The notes under the pieces: model-generated
Databases searched by the model: none
Seen by the model: the letters and a program-made list of their open reading frames with translations, nothing else
Told to the model about the DNA's origin: nothing
Program-made: the position numbers and the translations under genes
Shown: one piece after another, positions 27,303 through 38,287 of the stretch
How positions within the stretch are numbered: the first letter of the stretch is position 1
Layout: each line of letters opens with the position of its first letter
NCBI RefSeq assembly: GCF_003399625.1
Contig: NZ_NBXA01000021.1
Span: 62,001 to 126,000, forward strand
Direction: 5' to 3'
Source: Subtercola boreus
Lineage (GTDB): Bacteria; Actinomycetota; Actinomycetes; Actinomycetales; Microbacteriaceae
DNA length: 64,000 nucleotides

Positions 27303-29156
27303 TCAGACCCGCAGCTGCCGGTGGATGGTCGTCGCCAGCTGTTCGCCGACACCCTTCACTTCGGCGATCTCCTCGGGCGTCGCCTGCCGGAGCTTCGAGA
27401 CAGAGCCGAATTCCTTCAGGAGGGTCTTCACCCGCGCGGGACCCAGGCCGGGAATCTCGGAGAGCACACTCGTGATGTCGCGCTTCCGCCGTGCACGCTG
27501 GTGCGTGATGGCGAAACGGTGGGCCTCGTCGCGGATGCGCTGCAGCAGGAACAGCGCCTCGCTGCCACGCGGGAGGATCACCGGGAAGTCGTCGTCGGGA
27601 AGCCAGATCTCCTCGAGTCGCTTGGCGAGGCCGGCGAGGAAGATCCCCTGCACACCGGATTCCTTCAGCGCTCGGGCCGCCGCCTGCACCTGGGGCTGGC
27701 CACCGTCGACGATCAGAAGGTTGGGCGGGTAGGAGAACTTCTTGGTGGCGCTGTCGGACTCGCTCCGTTCGGAGCCCTCCTCGAGGTAGGCGAGGCGTCG
27801 GGTGATCACCTGGTAGATCGAGTCGGTGTCGTCGGTGGTCTCGGGAATGGAGAACCGGCGGTACTGGTCTTTGCGGGCGAGTCCGTCTTCGAAGACGACC
27901 ATCGACGCGACCACGTTCGTGCCGCCGAGGTGCGACACGTCGAAGCACTCCATGCGCAAGGGGGCATCCGGCATCCCGAGCCCGTTCTGGATGTCGGTGA
28001 GAGCCTCTGTGCGCGCCACGAAGTCGGTGCTGCGGCGCATCTTGTAGAGCATCAGGGCGTTCTTCGCATTGAGGGTGGCCGTCTGCATGAGGGCGGCCTT
28101 CTCGCCGCGCTGGGCCGTCTTCAGAGCGACTTTGGATGTTCCGCGGCGCTCGGAGAGCCACTGCTCGAGTTCTGCGGCGTCGTCGGGGAGGTCGGGCACG
28201 ATGATCTCGCGCGGTGGGACCTGGCCCTCGTAGGCGGTCTGCAGGATCGAGTCGACGAGTTCGCCGGTGGTCAGGTCGAGCTCCTTGTCGACCATCCATG
28301 CCCGCACGCCGCGGATGCGCCCGCCGCGCACGATGAACTGCTGCACCGCCGCCGCCAGCTCGTCGTGCTCGATGCCGAAGAGATCGGTGTCGACGCTGTC
28401 GGCGAGCACGACGGTGCTCTTCTCGAGCACAGCGTCGAGCGCGTGCAACTGGTCGCGGTACCGCGCCGCCTTCTCGTACTCCTGGCTCTCGGAGGCCTCG
28501 CGCATCCGCTTCGTCGTCTCGGTGACGAAGCGTTTGTCATGCCCGTTCATGAAAGCAATGAAGTCGCTGACGAGCTCGCGGTGCTCCTCGATTGTGACTT
28601 TGCCCGAACACGGCCCGCCGCAACGCCCGATCTGGCCGGGGAAGCACGGCCGGCCGCTCTGCATGGCTTTCTTGTAGCTCGAATCGGAGCAGGTTCTGAT
28701 GGGGAAGGCCTTGATCATCAGGTCGATCGTGTCGTGAACGGCCCAGATCTTCGGGTACGGACCGAAATACTTGGCGCCCTTGATCTTCTGGTTGCGCGTG
28801 ACCATCACCCGCGGAGCTTCGTCGCCGAGCGTGATCGCCATGAATGGGTAGCTCTTGTCGTCGCGGAACTTCACGTTGAAGGGCGGATCGAACTCCTTGA
28901 TCCACGTGTACTCGAGTTGCAGGGCTTCGATGTCGGTGCCGACGACGGTCCACTCGACGCTCGACGCCGTCGTGACCATCCGCCGGGTGCGCTCATGCAG
29001 GCTCCGGAGCGGCCCGAAGTAGTTGCTCAGCCGGGCACGGAGGTTCTGCGCCTTGCCGACGTAGAGCACGCGCTGGTTCGCATCGCGGAAACGGTAGACG
29101 CCGGGCTGGGTCGGGATCTCCCCCGCCTTGGGCCGGTAGCTGACGGTGTCGGTCAT
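27303..29156 (-). CDS. uvrC: Excinuclease ABC subunit C, 617 aa
   Basis: Makes the two incisions in nucleotide excision repair. The N-terminal GIY-YIG nuclease is clear ([20 protein letters not shown], about residues 17-36), followed by a Cys region ([15 protein letters not shown]), a UVR motif that binds UvrB, the RNase H-like second nuclease ([15 protein letters not shown]) and the helix-hairpin-helix tail ([18 protein letters not shown]). I take the ATG at 29156, which overlaps the uvrA stop as ATGA; the frame continues into uvrA and gives no family text. The uvrA-uvrC coupling is notable, as uvrB is separate. Confidence 0.96.
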   Translation of the reverse strand: MTDTVSYRPKAGEIPTQPGVYRFRDANQRVLYVGKAQNLRARLSNYFGPLRSLHERTRRMVTTASSVEWTVVGTDIEALQLEYTWIKEFDPPFNVKFRDDKSYPFMAITLGDEAPRVMVTRNQKIKGAKYFGPYPKIWAVHDTIDLMIKAFPIRTCSDSSYKKAMQSGRPCFPGQIGRCGGPCSGKVTIEEHRELVSDFIAFMNGHDKRFVTETTKRMREASESQEYEKAARYRDQLHALDAVLEKSTVVLADSVDTDLFGIEHDELAAAVQQFIVRGGRIRGVRAWMVDKELDLTTGELVDSILQTAYEGQVPPREIIVPDLPDDAAELEQWLSERRGTSKVALKTAQRGEKAALMQTATLNAKNALMLYKMRRSTDFVARTEALTDIQNGLGMPDAPLRMECFDVSHLGGTNVVASMVVFEDGLARKDQYRRFSIPETTDDTDSIYQVITRRLAYLEEGSERSESDSATKKFSYPPNLLIVDGGQPQVQAAARALKESGVQGIFLAGLAKRLEEIWLPDDDFPVILPRGSEALFLLQRIRDEAHRFAITHQRARRKRDITSVLSEIPGLGPARVKTLLKEFGSVSKLRQATPEEIAEVKGVGEQLATTIHRQLRV

Positions 29157-32044
29157 GACGCCTTTCGCCGCGTGCCTTCCTCCGCATCCAGGATCTCTTT
29201 CAGGAAGAAACCGGTGAAGCTCTTCTTGACCCGCGCGAGCTGCTCCGGCGTGCCGGTGGCGAGCACCTTGCCACCGCCCGAGCCACCCTCGGGACCCAGA
29301 TCGATGAGCCAGTCCGCACTCTTGATGACATCGAGATTGTGCTCGATCACGATGACGGTGTTGCCCTTGTCGACGAGCCCGTTCAGCACCAGCAGGAGCT
29401 TTCGCACGTCTTCGAAGTGCAAACCGGTGGTCGGCTCGTCGAGCACGTACACCGAGCGGCCGTTGGAGCGCTTCTGCAACTCGGTCGCGAGCTTGACGCG
29501 CTGTGCCTCGCCGCCCGAGAGGGTCGTGGCGCTCTGGCCGAGACGCACGTAACCGAGGCCGACCTCGACGAGCGTCTTGAGGAACCGGTGGATCGCGCCG
29601 ATCGGCTCGAAGAACTCGGCCGCCTCCGCGATCGGCATCTCCAGGACCTCGGCGATGTTCTTGCCCTTGTAGTGCACGAGGAGGGTGTCGCGGTTGTAGC
29701 GCGCTCCCCCGCAGACCTCGCACGCCACGTAGACGTCGGGCAGGAAGTTCATCTCGATCTTGATCGTGCCGTCGCCGGAGCACGCCTCGCACCGGCCGCC
29801 CTTGACGTTGAAGCTGAACCGGCCGGGCTGGTAGCCGCGGGTCTTCGCCTCGATCGTCTCGGAGAAGAGCGTACGGATGCGGTCGAAGACCCCTGTGTAG
29901 GTCGCCGGGTTCGACCGTGGGGTGCGGCCGATCGGGTTCTGGTCGACGTGCACGACCTTGTCGAGGTTCTCGAGACCCGTGACCCGCTTGTGCTTGCCCG
30001 GGAGCTTCCGCGCACCGTTCAGCTTGTTGGCGAGCACCCGGTAGAGGATGTCGTTGACCAGCGACGACTTGCCGGAGCCGCTCACACCGGTGACGGCGAT
30101 GAAAGTACCGAGAGGGAAGCTGACCGTCACGTTCTTGAGGTTGTTCGCTTCGGCACCGACGACGACGATCTCGCGGCTCGGGTCGAGTGGGCGTCGCCGG
30201 TCGGGGATGTCGATCGACTTGCGGCCGGAGAGATAGTCGCCCGTGAGGCTCTCGGTGTTCGCGAGCAGGCCCTCATAGGAGCCCGAGTGCACGACCCTGC
30301 CGCCGTTGACGCCCGCACCGGGGCCGATGTCGACCACCCAGTCCGCGGTGCGGATCGTGTCTTCGTCGTGCTCGACGACGATCAGCGTGTTGCCGAGGTT
30401 CTTCAGCTTGACGAGGGTCTCGATGAGACGACGGTTGTCGCGCTGGTGCAGGCCGATGCTCGGTTCGTCGAGCACGTAGAGCACTCCCGTGAGACCCGAT
30501 CCGATCTGCGTCGCGAGACGGATGCGCTGGGCCTCGCCACCGCTCAGGGAGGCGGCGGCTCGGGCGAGATTCAGGTAGTTCAGCCCGACCTGGATGAGGA
30601 AGTCGAGCCGGAGCCGGATCTCGCGGAGCACCTGCGCGGCGATGTGCGCCTCACGGTCGGTGAGGGTCAGTTCGTCCATGAAGGACTGCGCGTCGGAGAG
30701 GCTGATGTCGGTGACGTCGGCGATGCTGTGCCCGTTTACGAGAACAGCGAGCACCTCGGGCTTCAGTCGCTTGCCGTTGCAGACCGGGCAGGCCACCTCG
30801 CGGAGGTACTCCGACCAGCGGGCCCGCTGGTTGTCGGTCTCGGCCTGCAGGTACTGGCGTTCGATGTAGGGCACCACGCCCTCGAAGCCGGAGGTGTAGC
30901 TCATCTCGCGGCCGAAGCGGTTCTTCCACTTCACCCGCACCTCGAAGTTGTCTCCGCGGAGCACGGCCTCCTGCACCGTCTTGCTCAGCTCGTTCCAAGG
31001 AGTGCTGAGTTCGAAGTCCAGGTCGCGCGCGAGGCCCTGAAGCAGCTTGTCGTAGTAGTTGTAAAGGCCCTTGCCCTGCGTCGACCACGGGACGAGCACA
31101 CCCTCGTTGATGCTGAGCTCCGGATCGCCGAGCAGGAGGTCTGCGTCGACAGACATGCGCGTGCCGAGGCCCGAGCACTCGGGGCAGGCGCCGAAGGGAG
31201 CGTTGAACGAGAAGGTGCGCGGCTCGATCTCGGTGAGCTGGATCGGGTGCTGGTTCGGGCAGCTCAGCTTCTCGCTGAACGTCTGCCAGGCATCCGGGCC
31301 GTCGGCGTCGACGTAGTTGACCTGCACGATGCCGTCGGTGAGCCGCAGGGCGGTCTCGAGCGAATCGGTCAGCCGGCCGAGGATGTCGGGGCCGGCCACC
31401 AGGCGGTCGACGACCACCGAGATGTCGTGCTTGAACTGCTTCTTGAGCTTCGGTGGCTCGGTGAGCTGGATGGTGTCACCGTCGACCACGGCGCGAGAGT
31501 ACCCACCGGCTGCCAGCTCCTTGAAGAGGTCGACGAACTCACCCTTCTTCTGCGAGACGACCGGGCTGACGATCTGGTACCGGATGCCCGCCTCGAGCTC
31601 CATCAGCTGGTCGGCGATCTGCTGCACCGTCTGGGCGGAGATGACCTCGCCGCAGACGGGGCAGTGGGCGATGCCGATGCGAGCCCAGAGGAGCCGCATG
31701 TAATCGTAGATCTCGGTGATGGTGCCGACCGTCGACCGTGGGTTGCGGTTCGTCGACTTCTGGTCGATGCTCACCGCGGGGCTGAGCCCCTCGATGAAGT
31801 CCACGTCGGGGCGGTCGACCTGCCCGAGGAACTGGCGCGCGTATGCGGAGAGGCTCTCGACGTAGCGTCGCTGGCCCTCGGCGAAGATCGTGTCGAAGGC
31901 GAGACTCGACTTTCCGGAGCCGGAGAGGCCCGTGAAGACGACGAGTGAATCGCGTGGGATGTCGAGATCGACGTCTCGAAGATTGTGCACGCGGGCACCG
32001 CGTACACTCAGTTTTCCGGCGGAATCCACCTTGGTAATTGACAC
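29153..32044 (-). CDS. uvrA: Excinuclease ABC subunit A, 963 aa
   Basis: DNA damage-sensing ATPase of nucleotide excision repair, a tandem ABC protein. Two Walker A motifs ([12 protein letters not shown] near residue 40 and [13 protein letters not shown] near 650), two LSGGEAQR signatures, and zinc-binding Cys groups (CPVCNGKRL and [10 protein letters not shown] with CEVCGG) are all present. The length is within the family range. It starts with ATG at 32044 behind a 430-bp repeat-rich spacer and overlaps uvrC by 4 nt. No LexA-like palindrome is visible upstream. Confidence 0.97.
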   Translation of the reverse strand: MSITKVDSAGKLSVRGARVHNLRDVDLDIPRDSLVVFTGLSGSGKSSLAFDTIFAEGQRRYVESLSAYARQFLGQVDRPDVDFIEGLSPAVSIDQKSTNRNPRSTVGTITEIYDYMRLLWARIGIAHCPVCGEVISAQTVQQIADQLMELEAGIRYQIVSPVVSQKKGEFVDLFKELAAGGYSRAVVDGDTIQLTEPPKLKKQFKHDISVVVDRLVAGPDILGRLTDSLETALRLTDGIVQVNYVDADGPDAWQTFSEKLSCPNQHPIQLTEIEPRTFSFNAPFGACPECSGLGTRMSVDADLLLGDPELSINEGVLVPWSTQGKGLYNYYDKLLQGLARDLDFELSTPWNELSKTVQEAVLRGDNFEVRVKWKNRFGREMSYTSGFEGVVPYIERQYLQAETDNQRARWSEYLREVACPVCNGKRLKPEVLAVLVNGHSIADVTDISLSDAQSFMDELTLTDREAHIAAQVLREIRLRLDFLIQVGLNYLNLARAAASLSGGEAQRIRLATQIGSGLTGVLYVLDEPSIGLHQRDNRRLIETLVKLKNLGNTLIVVEHDEDTIRTADWVVDIGPGAGVNGGRVVHSGSYEGLLANTESLTGDYLSGRKSIDIPDRRRPLDPSREIVVVGAEANNLKNVTVSFPLGTFIAVTGVSGSGKSSLVNDILYRVLANKLNGARKLPGKHKRVTGLENLDKVVHVDQNPIGRTPRSNPATYTGVFDRIRTLFSETIEAKTRGYQPGRFSFNVKGGRCEACSGDGTIKIEMNFLPDVYVACEVCGGARYNRDTLLVHYKGKNIAEVLEMPIAEAAEFFEPIGAIHRFLKTLVEVGLGYVRLGQSATTLSGGEAQRVKLATELQKRSNGRSVYVLDEPTTGLHFEDVRKLLLVLNGLVDKGNTVIVIEHNLDVIKSADWLIDLGPEGGSGGGKVLATGTPEQLARVKKSFTGFFLKEILDAEEGTRRKAS

Positions 32045-32156
32045 CCTAGAAGTCTATGGTCTGCCACTGACACTCCCTCCCGCGGGGTGCGCAGGCCTCC
32101 CGTTCTACGCTGAGAGCGGAGCCGGTTGCGGCGCCCGGCGCGCGCCCCCGCGCCCC

Positions 32157-32216
32157 GCTCCCCCGCCCCACGCTCCCCCGCCGCACGCTCCCCCGCCCCA
32201 CGCTCCCCCGCCCCAC
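32157..32216. repeat. 15-bp tandem repeat, four copies
   Basis: GCTCCCCCGCCCCAC is repeated head to tail at 32157, 32172, 32187 and 32202; the second copy has one change. A degenerate half copy precedes it. It lies 113 bp upstream of the uvrA start, in the spacer between uvrA and the XRE gene. Confidence 0.85.
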
Positions 32217-32234
32217 GCTTCGCGCTCTCCCTGT

Positions 32235-32304
32235 GGTTCCGCGCATGTTTGTCGCTTCCGCGCCTGCGCGCGCACCCGCGGAAGCGCCAAACTGCAGCGG
32301 AACC
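32235..32304. repeat. Long imperfect hairpin between XRE gene and uvrA
   Basis: The inner arms 32247-32262 and 32277-32292 pair at 15 of 16 positions. The outer arms 32235-32242 and 32297-32304 (GGTTCCGC / GCGGAACC) extend it after a 4-nt internal loop. The whole 70-nt structure lies downstream of the XRE gene and upstream of uvrA, and could terminate the former. Confidence 0.7.
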
Positions 32305-32374
32305 GATCTGATCGCGGGGGCGCACCGCAGGGGAGGCTCGTGACCGTGCCCCGCGATCAGGTCGACACCGTCAC

Positions 32375-32428
32375 CGCCCGCGAACGCCAACCGTGCACTC
32401 ACGGCGCCCGCGAACACCAACCGTGCAC
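32375..32428. repeat. 24-bp direct repeat, 30-bp period
   Basis: CGCCCGCGAACGCCAACCGT and its following bases recur 30 bp later with one change (G to A at the twelfth position). A third partial start, CGCCCG, follows at 32435. The copies lie just downstream of the XRE gene stop codon. No known function. Confidence 0.7.
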
Positions 32429-32472
32429 GGCTCGCGCCCGCTGTCCGGTGCAGCACACCTGCGGCCGTCGCT

Positions 32473-32772
32473 CTAGCCGCGTTGGGTGCGCTCACGGATG
32501 AACTCAGCCGCCGTCAGTGTGTGCGAGCGCCCGGGCACCATCTCCGGGCGGATACCCGTGAGCCACGATCCCGGATCCGCACTCAGAGCACCCGCCAGCG
32601 CGACGATGGTCGAGAGGCTCGGATTCGTCTGGCCTCGCTCGATCTTGCCGACGTTCGTGACGTGCATCTCTGCCAGCTCGGCGACGTGCTCCTGACTCAC
32701 CCCGAGGTGGAGGCGGGACGATCGCACGCGATCGCCGAAGATGCGGGCGGCTTCAGAATGCAGTTCTGGCAT
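32473..32772 (-). CDS. XRE-family helix-turn-helix regulator, 99 aa
   Basis: A single-domain DNA-binding protein: helix-turn-helix at about residues 16-68 (VRSSRLHLGVSQEHVAELAE, HVTNVGKIERGQTNPSLSTI), then a 30-residue tail without a recognisable sensor domain. Start ATG at 32772. It sits between uvrB and uvrA on the same strand, separated from uvrB by 116 bp that include short inverted words (GAGTACTC, ACTCA/TGAGT) suitable for autoregulation. Its targets are unknown. Confidence 0.8.
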   Translation of the reverse strand: MPELHSEAARIFGDRVRSSRLHLGVSQEHVAELAEMHVTNVGKIERGQTNPSLSTIVALAGALSADPGSWLTGIRPEMVPGRSHTLTAAEFIRERTQRG

Positions 32773-32888
32773 ACCTCATGAGTACTCACCTGAGTGATTC
32801 GCTACCAGAGCGCAGAGGCCAGATGCTTTGAAACCTTGCTCATGTTGTGCTGTGAATCTGGAGTGGACGCAGATTTCATGAGTATAGC

Positions 32889-34952
32889 TCAGATATGGCC
32901 TGCCTTCTCCATCTGGCGGAGTTCGCGTTTCAGATCACCGAGTTCGTCGCGGAGCCGCGCAGCCAGCTCGAACTTCAGCTCGGCCGCCGCTGTCATCATC
33001 TGGTCGTTGAGATCGGCGATCAGACCTTCGAGCTCGTTTGCTCCAGCGGCCGCGATGCCCTCGCGACGGAGGTTCGGTGTCGGGCTCTTCTTCCTGCCGC
33101 CGCGACCGGCGAGGAGTTCGGCCGTGTCGGCACCCTCCCGCGCGAGCATCTCGGTGATGTCGTTGATCTTCTTGCGGAGCGGCTGAGGGTCTACACCGCG
33201 CTCGAGGTTGTAGGCCACCTGCTTCTCGCGTCGCCGCGTGGTCTCCTCGATCGCGCGGGCCATCGAATCCGTCATGACGTCCGCGTACATGTGCACCTGG
33301 CCCGACACGTTCCGCGCCGCTCGGCCGATGGTCTGGATGAGAGACGTCGACGACCTGAGGAACCCCTCCTTGTCGGCATCCAGAATCGCCACCAGTGACA
33401 CTTCGGGAAGGTCAAGACCCTCCCGAAGCAGGTTGATACCGACCAGCACGTCGTAGACGCCGGCGCGCAGCTCGGTGAGCAGTTCGACACGGCGGAGCGT
33501 GTCGACATCCGAATGCAGGTAACGCACACGCACTCCGTGCTCCCCCATGAAATCGGTGAGCTCCTCGGCCATCTTCTTCGTCAGGGTGGTGACGAGGATG
33601 CGCTCGTCTTTCGCCACGCGGATGCGGATCTCCTCGAGCAGGTCGTCGATCTGCCCCTTGGAGGGCTTCACGATGATCTCGGGGTCGATCAGGCCGGTCG
33701 GCCGGATGATCTGCTCGACCACCCCGTCGGCGATGCCCATCTCGTATTTGCCGGGCGTCGCCGAGAGGTAGACCTTCTGGCCGACCCTGTCGTTGAACTC
33801 GTTCCAGCGGAGCGGCCGGTTGTCGAGGGCGCTCGGGAGCCGGAAGCCGTGCTCGACCAGCGTGCGCTTCCGAGAGGAGTCGCCCTCGTACATCGCCCCG
33901 ATCTGCGGAACCGTGACGTGTGACTCATCGATGACCACGAGGAAGTCGTCGGGAAAGTAGTCGAGCAGGCAGTGCGGCGCCTCGCCGGGGTTCCGGCCGT
34001 CGATGTGGCGGGAGTAGTTCTCGATGCCCGAGGTGAAACCGATCTGCTGCATCATCTCGAGGTCGAAGGTGGTGCGCATCCGGAGCCGCTGGGCCTCGAG
34101 CAGCTTGCCCTCGCGTTCGAGCTGCTTCAGCCTGTCGGCCAGCTCCTCCTGGATGGTGCCGATGGCGCGGTGCATCACATCGGTGTCGGCGACGTAGTGC
34201 GATCCCGGGAACACCGAGACCGAGTCCATCTTCCGGACGACGTCGCCGGTGAGCGGGTGCAGTTGGTAGAGCGCCTCGATCTCGTCACCGAACATCTCGA
34301 CACGGATCGCGAGCTCTTCATACATCGGGATGATCTCGATGGTGTCGCCCCGGACCCGGAAGTTGCCCCGGGAGAAGTCGATGTCGTTCCGCTGGTACTG
34401 CATGGAGATGAATTTGCGGATCAGCCAGTCCCGGTCGAGCTTCATGCCGACCTGCAGTGCCATCATGGCGTTCATGTACTGCTCGGGCTGGCCGAGGCCG
34501 TAGATGCAGGAGACGGTGGAAACCACGATGACGTCGCGTCGGCTGAGAAGCGAATTGGTCGTCGAGTGCCGCAGCCGCTCGACCTCCGAGTTGATCGAGC
34601 TGTCCTTCTCGATGAAGGTGTCGGTCTGCGGAACGTAGGCCTCCGGCTGGTAGTAGTCGTAGTACGACACGAAGTACTCGACAGCGTTGTTCGGCATCAG
34701 CTCACGGAACTCGTTCGCCAGCTGCGCCGCCAGGGTCTTGTTGTGGGCCAGCACGAGCGTCGGCCGCTGCACCGCCTCGATGAGCCAGGCCGTCGTTGCC
34801 GACTTGCCGGTACCGGTCGCGCCGAGAAGCACCACATCTGTCTCGCCGGCATTGATACGGGCCGTCAGTTCGGCAATCGCGGTCGGCTGGTCGCCGCTCG
34901 GCGTGTAGTCGCTGATGACTTCGAAGGGGCGGACAGAGCGAGTGGGTTCCAT
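32889..34952 (-). CDS. uvrB: Excinuclease ABC subunit B, 687 aa
   Basis: Helicase-like damage verification subunit of nucleotide excision repair. Walker [11 protein letters not shown] is near residue 45, the beta-hairpin region [20 protein letters not shown] near 95-114, and helicase motifs follow ([44 protein letters not shown]). The UVR motif for UvrC binding lies at the C-terminus ([20 protein letters not shown]). It starts at the ATG at 34952 and is divergent from pfkA across 93 bp. Confidence 0.97.
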   Translation of the reverse strand: MEPTRSVRPFEVISDYTPSGDQPTAIAELTARINAGETDVVLLGATGTGKSATTAWLIEAVQRPTLVLAHNKTLAAQLANEFRELMPNNAVEYFVSYYDYYQPEAYVPQTDTFIEKDSSINSEVERLRHSTTNSLLSRRDVIVVSTVSCIYGLGQPEQYMNAMMALQVGMKLDRDWLIRKFISMQYQRNDIDFSRGNFRVRGDTIEIIPMYEELAIRVEMFGDEIEALYQLHPLTGDVVRKMDSVSVFPGSHYVADTDVMHRAIGTIQEELADRLKQLEREGKLLEAQRLRMRTTFDLEMMQQIGFTSGIENYSRHIDGRNPGEAPHCLLDYFPDDFLVVIDESHVTVPQIGAMYEGDSSRKRTLVEHGFRLPSALDNRPLRWNEFNDRVGQKVYLSATPGKYEMGIADGVVEQIIRPTGLIDPEIIVKPSKGQIDDLLEEIRIRVAKDERILVTTLTKKMAEELTDFMGEHGVRVRYLHSDVDTLRRVELLTELRAGVYDVLVGINLLREGLDLPEVSLVAILDADKEGFLRSSTSLIQTIGRAARNVSGQVHMYADVMTDSMARAIEETTRRREKQVAYNLERGVDPQPLRKKINDITEMLAREGADTAELLAGRGGRKKSPTPNLRREGIAAAGANELEGLIADLNDQMMTAAAELKFELAARLRDELGDLKRELRQMEKAGHI

Positions 34953-35045
34953 GGTCCAAGTTTACGAAGGGCCACTGACACCGGCTCCCCTCCGGCCCCG
35001 ATCGCCCGTCGATTACGCTGTGCGGGAAAGCCATAGGGTATAGCC

Positions 35046-36071
35046 ATGCGAATTGGAATTCTGACCAGTGGTGGAGACTGCCCGGGCCTGAACGCGGTCA
35101 TCCGCGGCATCGTGCTGAAAGGCACCGAGATCAACGACCAGGAGTTCGTCGGCTTCCGCGGCGGCTGGCGCGGTGTCGTCAAGTCCGACCTGATCGAGCT
35201 CGGCCGTGCGAACGTGCGCGGCATCGCCAAAGAGGGCGGCACCATCCTCGGCACGTCCCGCACGAACCCCTTCGAGGGAGACGGTGGCCCCGAGCGCATC
35301 CAGGCGAACATGGAGCGTGAGGGCATCGACGCCATCATCGCCATCGGCGGCGAAGGCACGCTCGCAGCAGCCAAGCGGCTCACGGATGCCGGACTCAGGA
35401 TCGTCGGAGTGCCGAAGACCATCGACAACGACCTCGATGCCACCGACTACACCTTCGGCTTCGACACCGCCGTGCAGATCGCGACCGACGCGATGGACCG
35501 GCTCCGCACCACCGGGGACTCGCACAGCCGCTGCATGGTCGCAGAGGTCATGGGCCGACACGTCGGATGGATTGCACTGCACTCCGGCATGGCGGCCGGC
35601 GCCCACGCCATCCTCATCCCCGAGCAGAAGACCACCATGGAGGAGGTGCGCGGCTGGGTCGAGAGCGCCAATGCCCGCGGGCGTTCTCCGCTCGTCGTCG
35701 TTGCCGAAGGGTTCATCCCCGGCACGACGGATGACCCCCACTCCGAGCGCGGACTCGATGCATTCGGCCGCCCCCGCCTCGGCGGGATCGGGGAACGCCT
35801 CGCCCCGATGATCGAGGAGATGACGGGCATCGAGACCCGTGCAACCACTCTCGGGCACATCCAGCGCGGTGGAGTACCGAGCGCTTTCGACCGCGTTCTC
35901 GCGACCCGGCTCGGCATGGCCGCCAGCGATTCGGTGCAGGCCGGCAACTGGGGCCAGATGGTCGCTCTCCGCGGCACCGAGATCGTCAACGTGGGCTTCG
36001 AGGAGGCCCTCGGCAAACTGAAGACGGTTCCGCAGTCGCGCTACGACGAGGCCGCCCAGCTGTTCGGTTAG
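35046..36071 (+). CDS. pfkA: ATP-type 6-phosphofructokinase, 341 aa
   Basis: Phosphorylates fructose-6-phosphate, the committed step of glycolysis. GILTSGGDCPGLNAVIRG opens the protein and PKTIDNDL carries the catalytic Asp. The phosphoryl-donor motif reads IGGEGTLAAA: the Gly in the fourth position of GGEGT is typical of ATP-dependent enzymes, whereas PPi-dependent ones have Asp there. MGRHVGW and GHIQRGG complete the sugar site. Start ATG at 35046. The stop overlaps the convergent coaE stop by 4 nt. Confidence 0.95.
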   Translation: MRIGILTSGGDCPGLNAVIRGIVLKGTEINDQEFVGFRGGWRGVVKSDLIELGRANVRGIAKEGGTILGTSRTNPFEGDGGPERIQANMEREGIDAIIAIGGEGTLAAAKRLTDAGLRIVGVPKTIDNDLDATDYTFGFDTAVQIATDAMDRLRTTGDSHSRCMVAEVMGRHVGWIALHSGMAAGAHAILIPEQKTTMEEVRGWVESANARGRSPLVVVAEGFIPGTTDDPHSERGLDAFGRPRLGGIGERLAPMIEEMTGIETRATTLGHIQRGGVPSAFDRVLATRLGMAASDSVQAGNWGQMVALRGTEIVNVGFEEALGKLKTVPQSRYDEAAQLFG

Positions 36072-36715
36072 GCGCCGGCTCCGGATGCCGTCGCGCTGCG
36101 CGCGCCGATCCCGGGCAACGCCCTGACGGTCTGCCAGACGGCATCCGCCTGAGCGATCGTCTCGTCGAGGGTGCCGTTGGTGTCGATGACGGCATCGGCG
36201 ATCGCCAGGCGCTCGGCTTCCGTGGCCTGTGAGCCTACCCGCGACCGGGCATCCACCTCGGACATCCCTCGAAGCTCGACGAGCCGCTTCACGCGCGTCT
36301 CCTCTTTGGCGCTCACCACGACGACGAAGTCGAAATCGTAGGGTCGCTTGCTCGCCTCGAGGAGGAGCGGTACGTCGTAGACGACGATGGCCCCCGGATC
36401 GGCTTCCCCGGCAGCGGTGATGCGCTCGAGGCCAAGGCGATGCACAGCCGGATGCGTGATGGCGTTCAGCTTCTGCAGCTGCTCGGGCTGGCCGAATACG
36501 CGCTTGCCGAGAGCCGGACGATCGAGGCAACCGTCGGGCCCAATGAGGTCGGCTCCGAACGTGTCACTGATCTTCTGCAGAGCATCCGTTCCCGGTTCGA
36601 CGACCTCGCGGGCGAGCTTGTCCGCATCGACGATGACGGCCCCGAGCTCGGCGAGGCGGGCGGAGACGGTGGACTTTCCGGAGGCGATGCCGCCGGTGAG
36701 GGCTACGAGATGCAC
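36068..36715 (-). CDS. coaE: Dephospho-CoA kinase, 215 aa
   Basis: Last step of coenzyme A synthesis. The P-loop GGIASGKSTVSARL starts near residue 8, and [13 protein letters not shown] and VYDVPLLLEA are the family motifs. The C-terminal end lacks the long GrpB-like extension present in some actinobacteria. Start ATG at 36715. It lies downstream of rpsA, beyond a terminator, a pairing also known from mycobacteria. Confidence 0.95.
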   Translation of the reverse strand: MHLVALTGGIASGKSTVSARLAELGAVIVDADKLAREVVEPGTDALQKISDTFGADLIGPDGCLDRPALGKRVFGQPEQLQKLNAITHPAVHRLGLERITAAGEADPGAIVVYDVPLLLEASKRPYDFDFVVVVSAKEETRVKRLVELRGMSEVDARSRVGSQATEAERLAIADAVIDTNGTLDETIAQADAVWQTVRALPGIGARSATASGAGA

Positions 36716-36774
36716 GTCTTCATATTAGCGAAGGCGTCGGCGGCCATCAGGGGCGTTGCGTCTGCCGGGAATGG

Positions 36775-36810
36775 CGAGAGGCCGCCCTCCCGAAGGAGAA
36801 CGGCCTCTCG
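36775..36810 (-). terminator. Hairpin downstream of rpsA
   Basis: CGAGAGGCCG pairs perfectly with CGGCCTCTCG across a 16-nt loop, 17 bp beyond the rpsA stop. There is no strong T tract on the - strand. Confidence 0.75.
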
Positions 36811-36826
36811 TGGTGAAACGGTGTGA

Positions 36827-38287
36827 CTAGTTGTTGGAGCTGAGCTTCTCGCGAAGCGCCGCGAGGGTCTCGTCGTCGGCGAGGGTGCCGGCTCCGGTCG
36901 ACTCGCTCGAGAACGACGAACCAGCGGAAGCGCCGCCGCTGACCTCATTGAGCGGGGTCTCCTCGTTGGAGGTCGCAACCTGCTTCTTATGGGCTTCCCA
37001 GCGAGCCTGGGCTGCAGCGTAGTCCTGCTCCCACTTCTCGCGCTGGGTCTCGAAGCCTTCGCGCCACTCGTTGGTCTCCGGGTCGAAGCCCTCGGGGTAC
37101 TTGTAGTTCCCCTGGTCGTCGTACTCGGTGAGCATTCCGTACAGTGCCGGGTCGAACTCGGTGCCCTCGGGGTCGACACCCTCGTTGGCCTGCTTGAGGC
37201 TCAGCGAGATGCGGCGACGCTCAAGGTCGATGTCGATGACCTTGACGAACACGTCGTCGCCGACCGAGACAACCTGCTCGGCGAGTTCGACGTGCTTGCC
37301 CGACAGCTCGGAGATGTGCACGAGGCCCTCGATGCCCTCTGCGACGCGAACGAACGCGCCGAAGGGGACGAGCTTCGTGACCTTGCCCGGTGCAACCTGG
37401 CCGATGGCGTGGGTGCGGGCGAAGACCTGCCACGGGTCTTCCTGCGTCGCTTTGAGCGACAGGGAGACGCGCTCGCGCTCGAGGTCGACCTCGAGGATCT
37501 CGACGGTGACCTCCTGGCCCACCTCGACGACCTCGGAGGCGTGCTCGATGTGCTTCCAGCTGAGCTCGGAGACGTGAACCAGACCGTCGACGCCGCCCAG
37601 GTCGACGAACGCACCGAAGTTGACGATCGACGAGACGACGCCCTTGCGGACCTGTCCCTTCTGGAGGTTGTTCAGGAACGTGGTGCGGCTCTCCGACTGC
37701 GTCTGCTCGAGCAGCGCGCGGCGCGACAGGACGACGTTGTTGCGGTTCTTGTCGAGCTCGAGGATCTTCGCTTCGATCTCCTGGCCGAGGTACGGCGTGA
37801 GGTCACGAACGCGGCGGAGCTCGATGAGCGAGGCCGGCAGGAAGCCACGGAGACCGATGTCGACGATGAGGCCACCCTTGACGACCTCGATGACCGAACC
37901 GGTGACAACACCGTCGGCATCCTTGATCTTCTCGACGTCGCCCCACGCACGCTCGTACTGCGCACGCTTCTTCGACAGGATGAGGCGGCCTTCTTTGTCT
38001 TCTTTCTGAAGAACAAGGGCCTCGACCAGGTCGCCGACCTGGACGACCTCTGTCGGGTCGACGTCGTGCTTGATGGAAAGTTCGCGAGAGGGAATGACGC
38101 CCTCTGTCTTGTAACCGACGTCGAGGAGAACCTCGTCGCGGTCAATCTTTACAACGGTGCCTTCGATGAGGTCTCCGTCGTTGAAGAACTTCAGTGTCTT
38201 CTCGACCGCGGCAAGAAAGTCTTCAGCAGACCCGATGTCGTTGACGGCGACCTGCTTGGGTGCCCTGTCGGTCGTTACGATTGTCAT
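36827..38287 (-). CDS. rpsA: 30S ribosomal protein S1, 486 aa
   Basis: RNA-binding ribosomal protein that helps mRNA loading. Four S1 domains follow each other: about residues 33-105 (GDLIEGTVVKIDRDEVLLDV), 120-185, 205-275 (GVVSSIVNFGAFVDLGGVDG) and 290-362 (KVTKLVPFGAFVRVAEGIEG). An acidic, Ser/Glu-rich C-terminal tail follows, as in other actinobacteria. Start ATG at 38287 (MTIVTTDRAPKQ). The 180-bp leader has a CCTCG/CGAGG hairpin at 38340-38353, which could bear on autoregulation. Confidence 0.96.
   Translation of the reverse strand: MTIVTTDRAPKQVAVNDIGSAEDFLAAVEKTLKFFNDGDLIEGTVVKIDRDEVLLDVGYKTEGVIPSRELSIKHDVDPTEVVQVGDLVEALVLQKEDKEGRLILSKKRAQYERAWGDVEKIKDADGVVTGSVIEVVKGGLIVDIGLRGFLPASLIELRRVRDLTPYLGQEIEAKILELDKNRNNVVLSRRALLEQTQSESRTTFLNNLQKGQVRKGVVSSIVNFGAFVDLGGVDGLVHVSELSWKHIEHASEVVEVGQEVTVEILEVDLERERVSLSLKATQEDPWQVFARTHAIGQVAPGKVTKLVPFGAFVRVAEGIEGLVHISELSGKHVELAEQVVSVGDDVFVKVIDIDLERRRISLSLKQANEGVDPEGTEFDPALYGMLTEYDDQGNYKYPEGFDPETNEWREGFETQREKWEQDYAAAQARWEAHKKQVATSNEETPLNEVSGGASAGSSFSSESTGAGTLADDETLAALREKLSSNN

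Noticed and set aside
26469-29552. A 1027-residue rightward frame opposite rapZ and uvrC
   Set aside because: Antisense shadow of two well-supported genes; no recognisable domain.
29339-31948. An 869-residue rightward frame opposite uvrA
   Set aside because: It lies wholly antisense to uvrA, and its His/Asp/Val-rich composition is what high-GC antisense frames give.
32157-32216. Possible CRISPR array
   Set aside because: The units are contiguous, with no spacers between them, and no cas gene is nearby; the same holds for the dnaE2 minisatellite.
32046-32495. A 149-residue leftward frame with repeated GRGSVGRGSV
   Set aside because: Its repeats only translate the 15-bp DNA array, and it overlaps the XRE gene; no start signal. 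The DNA repeats are reported instead.
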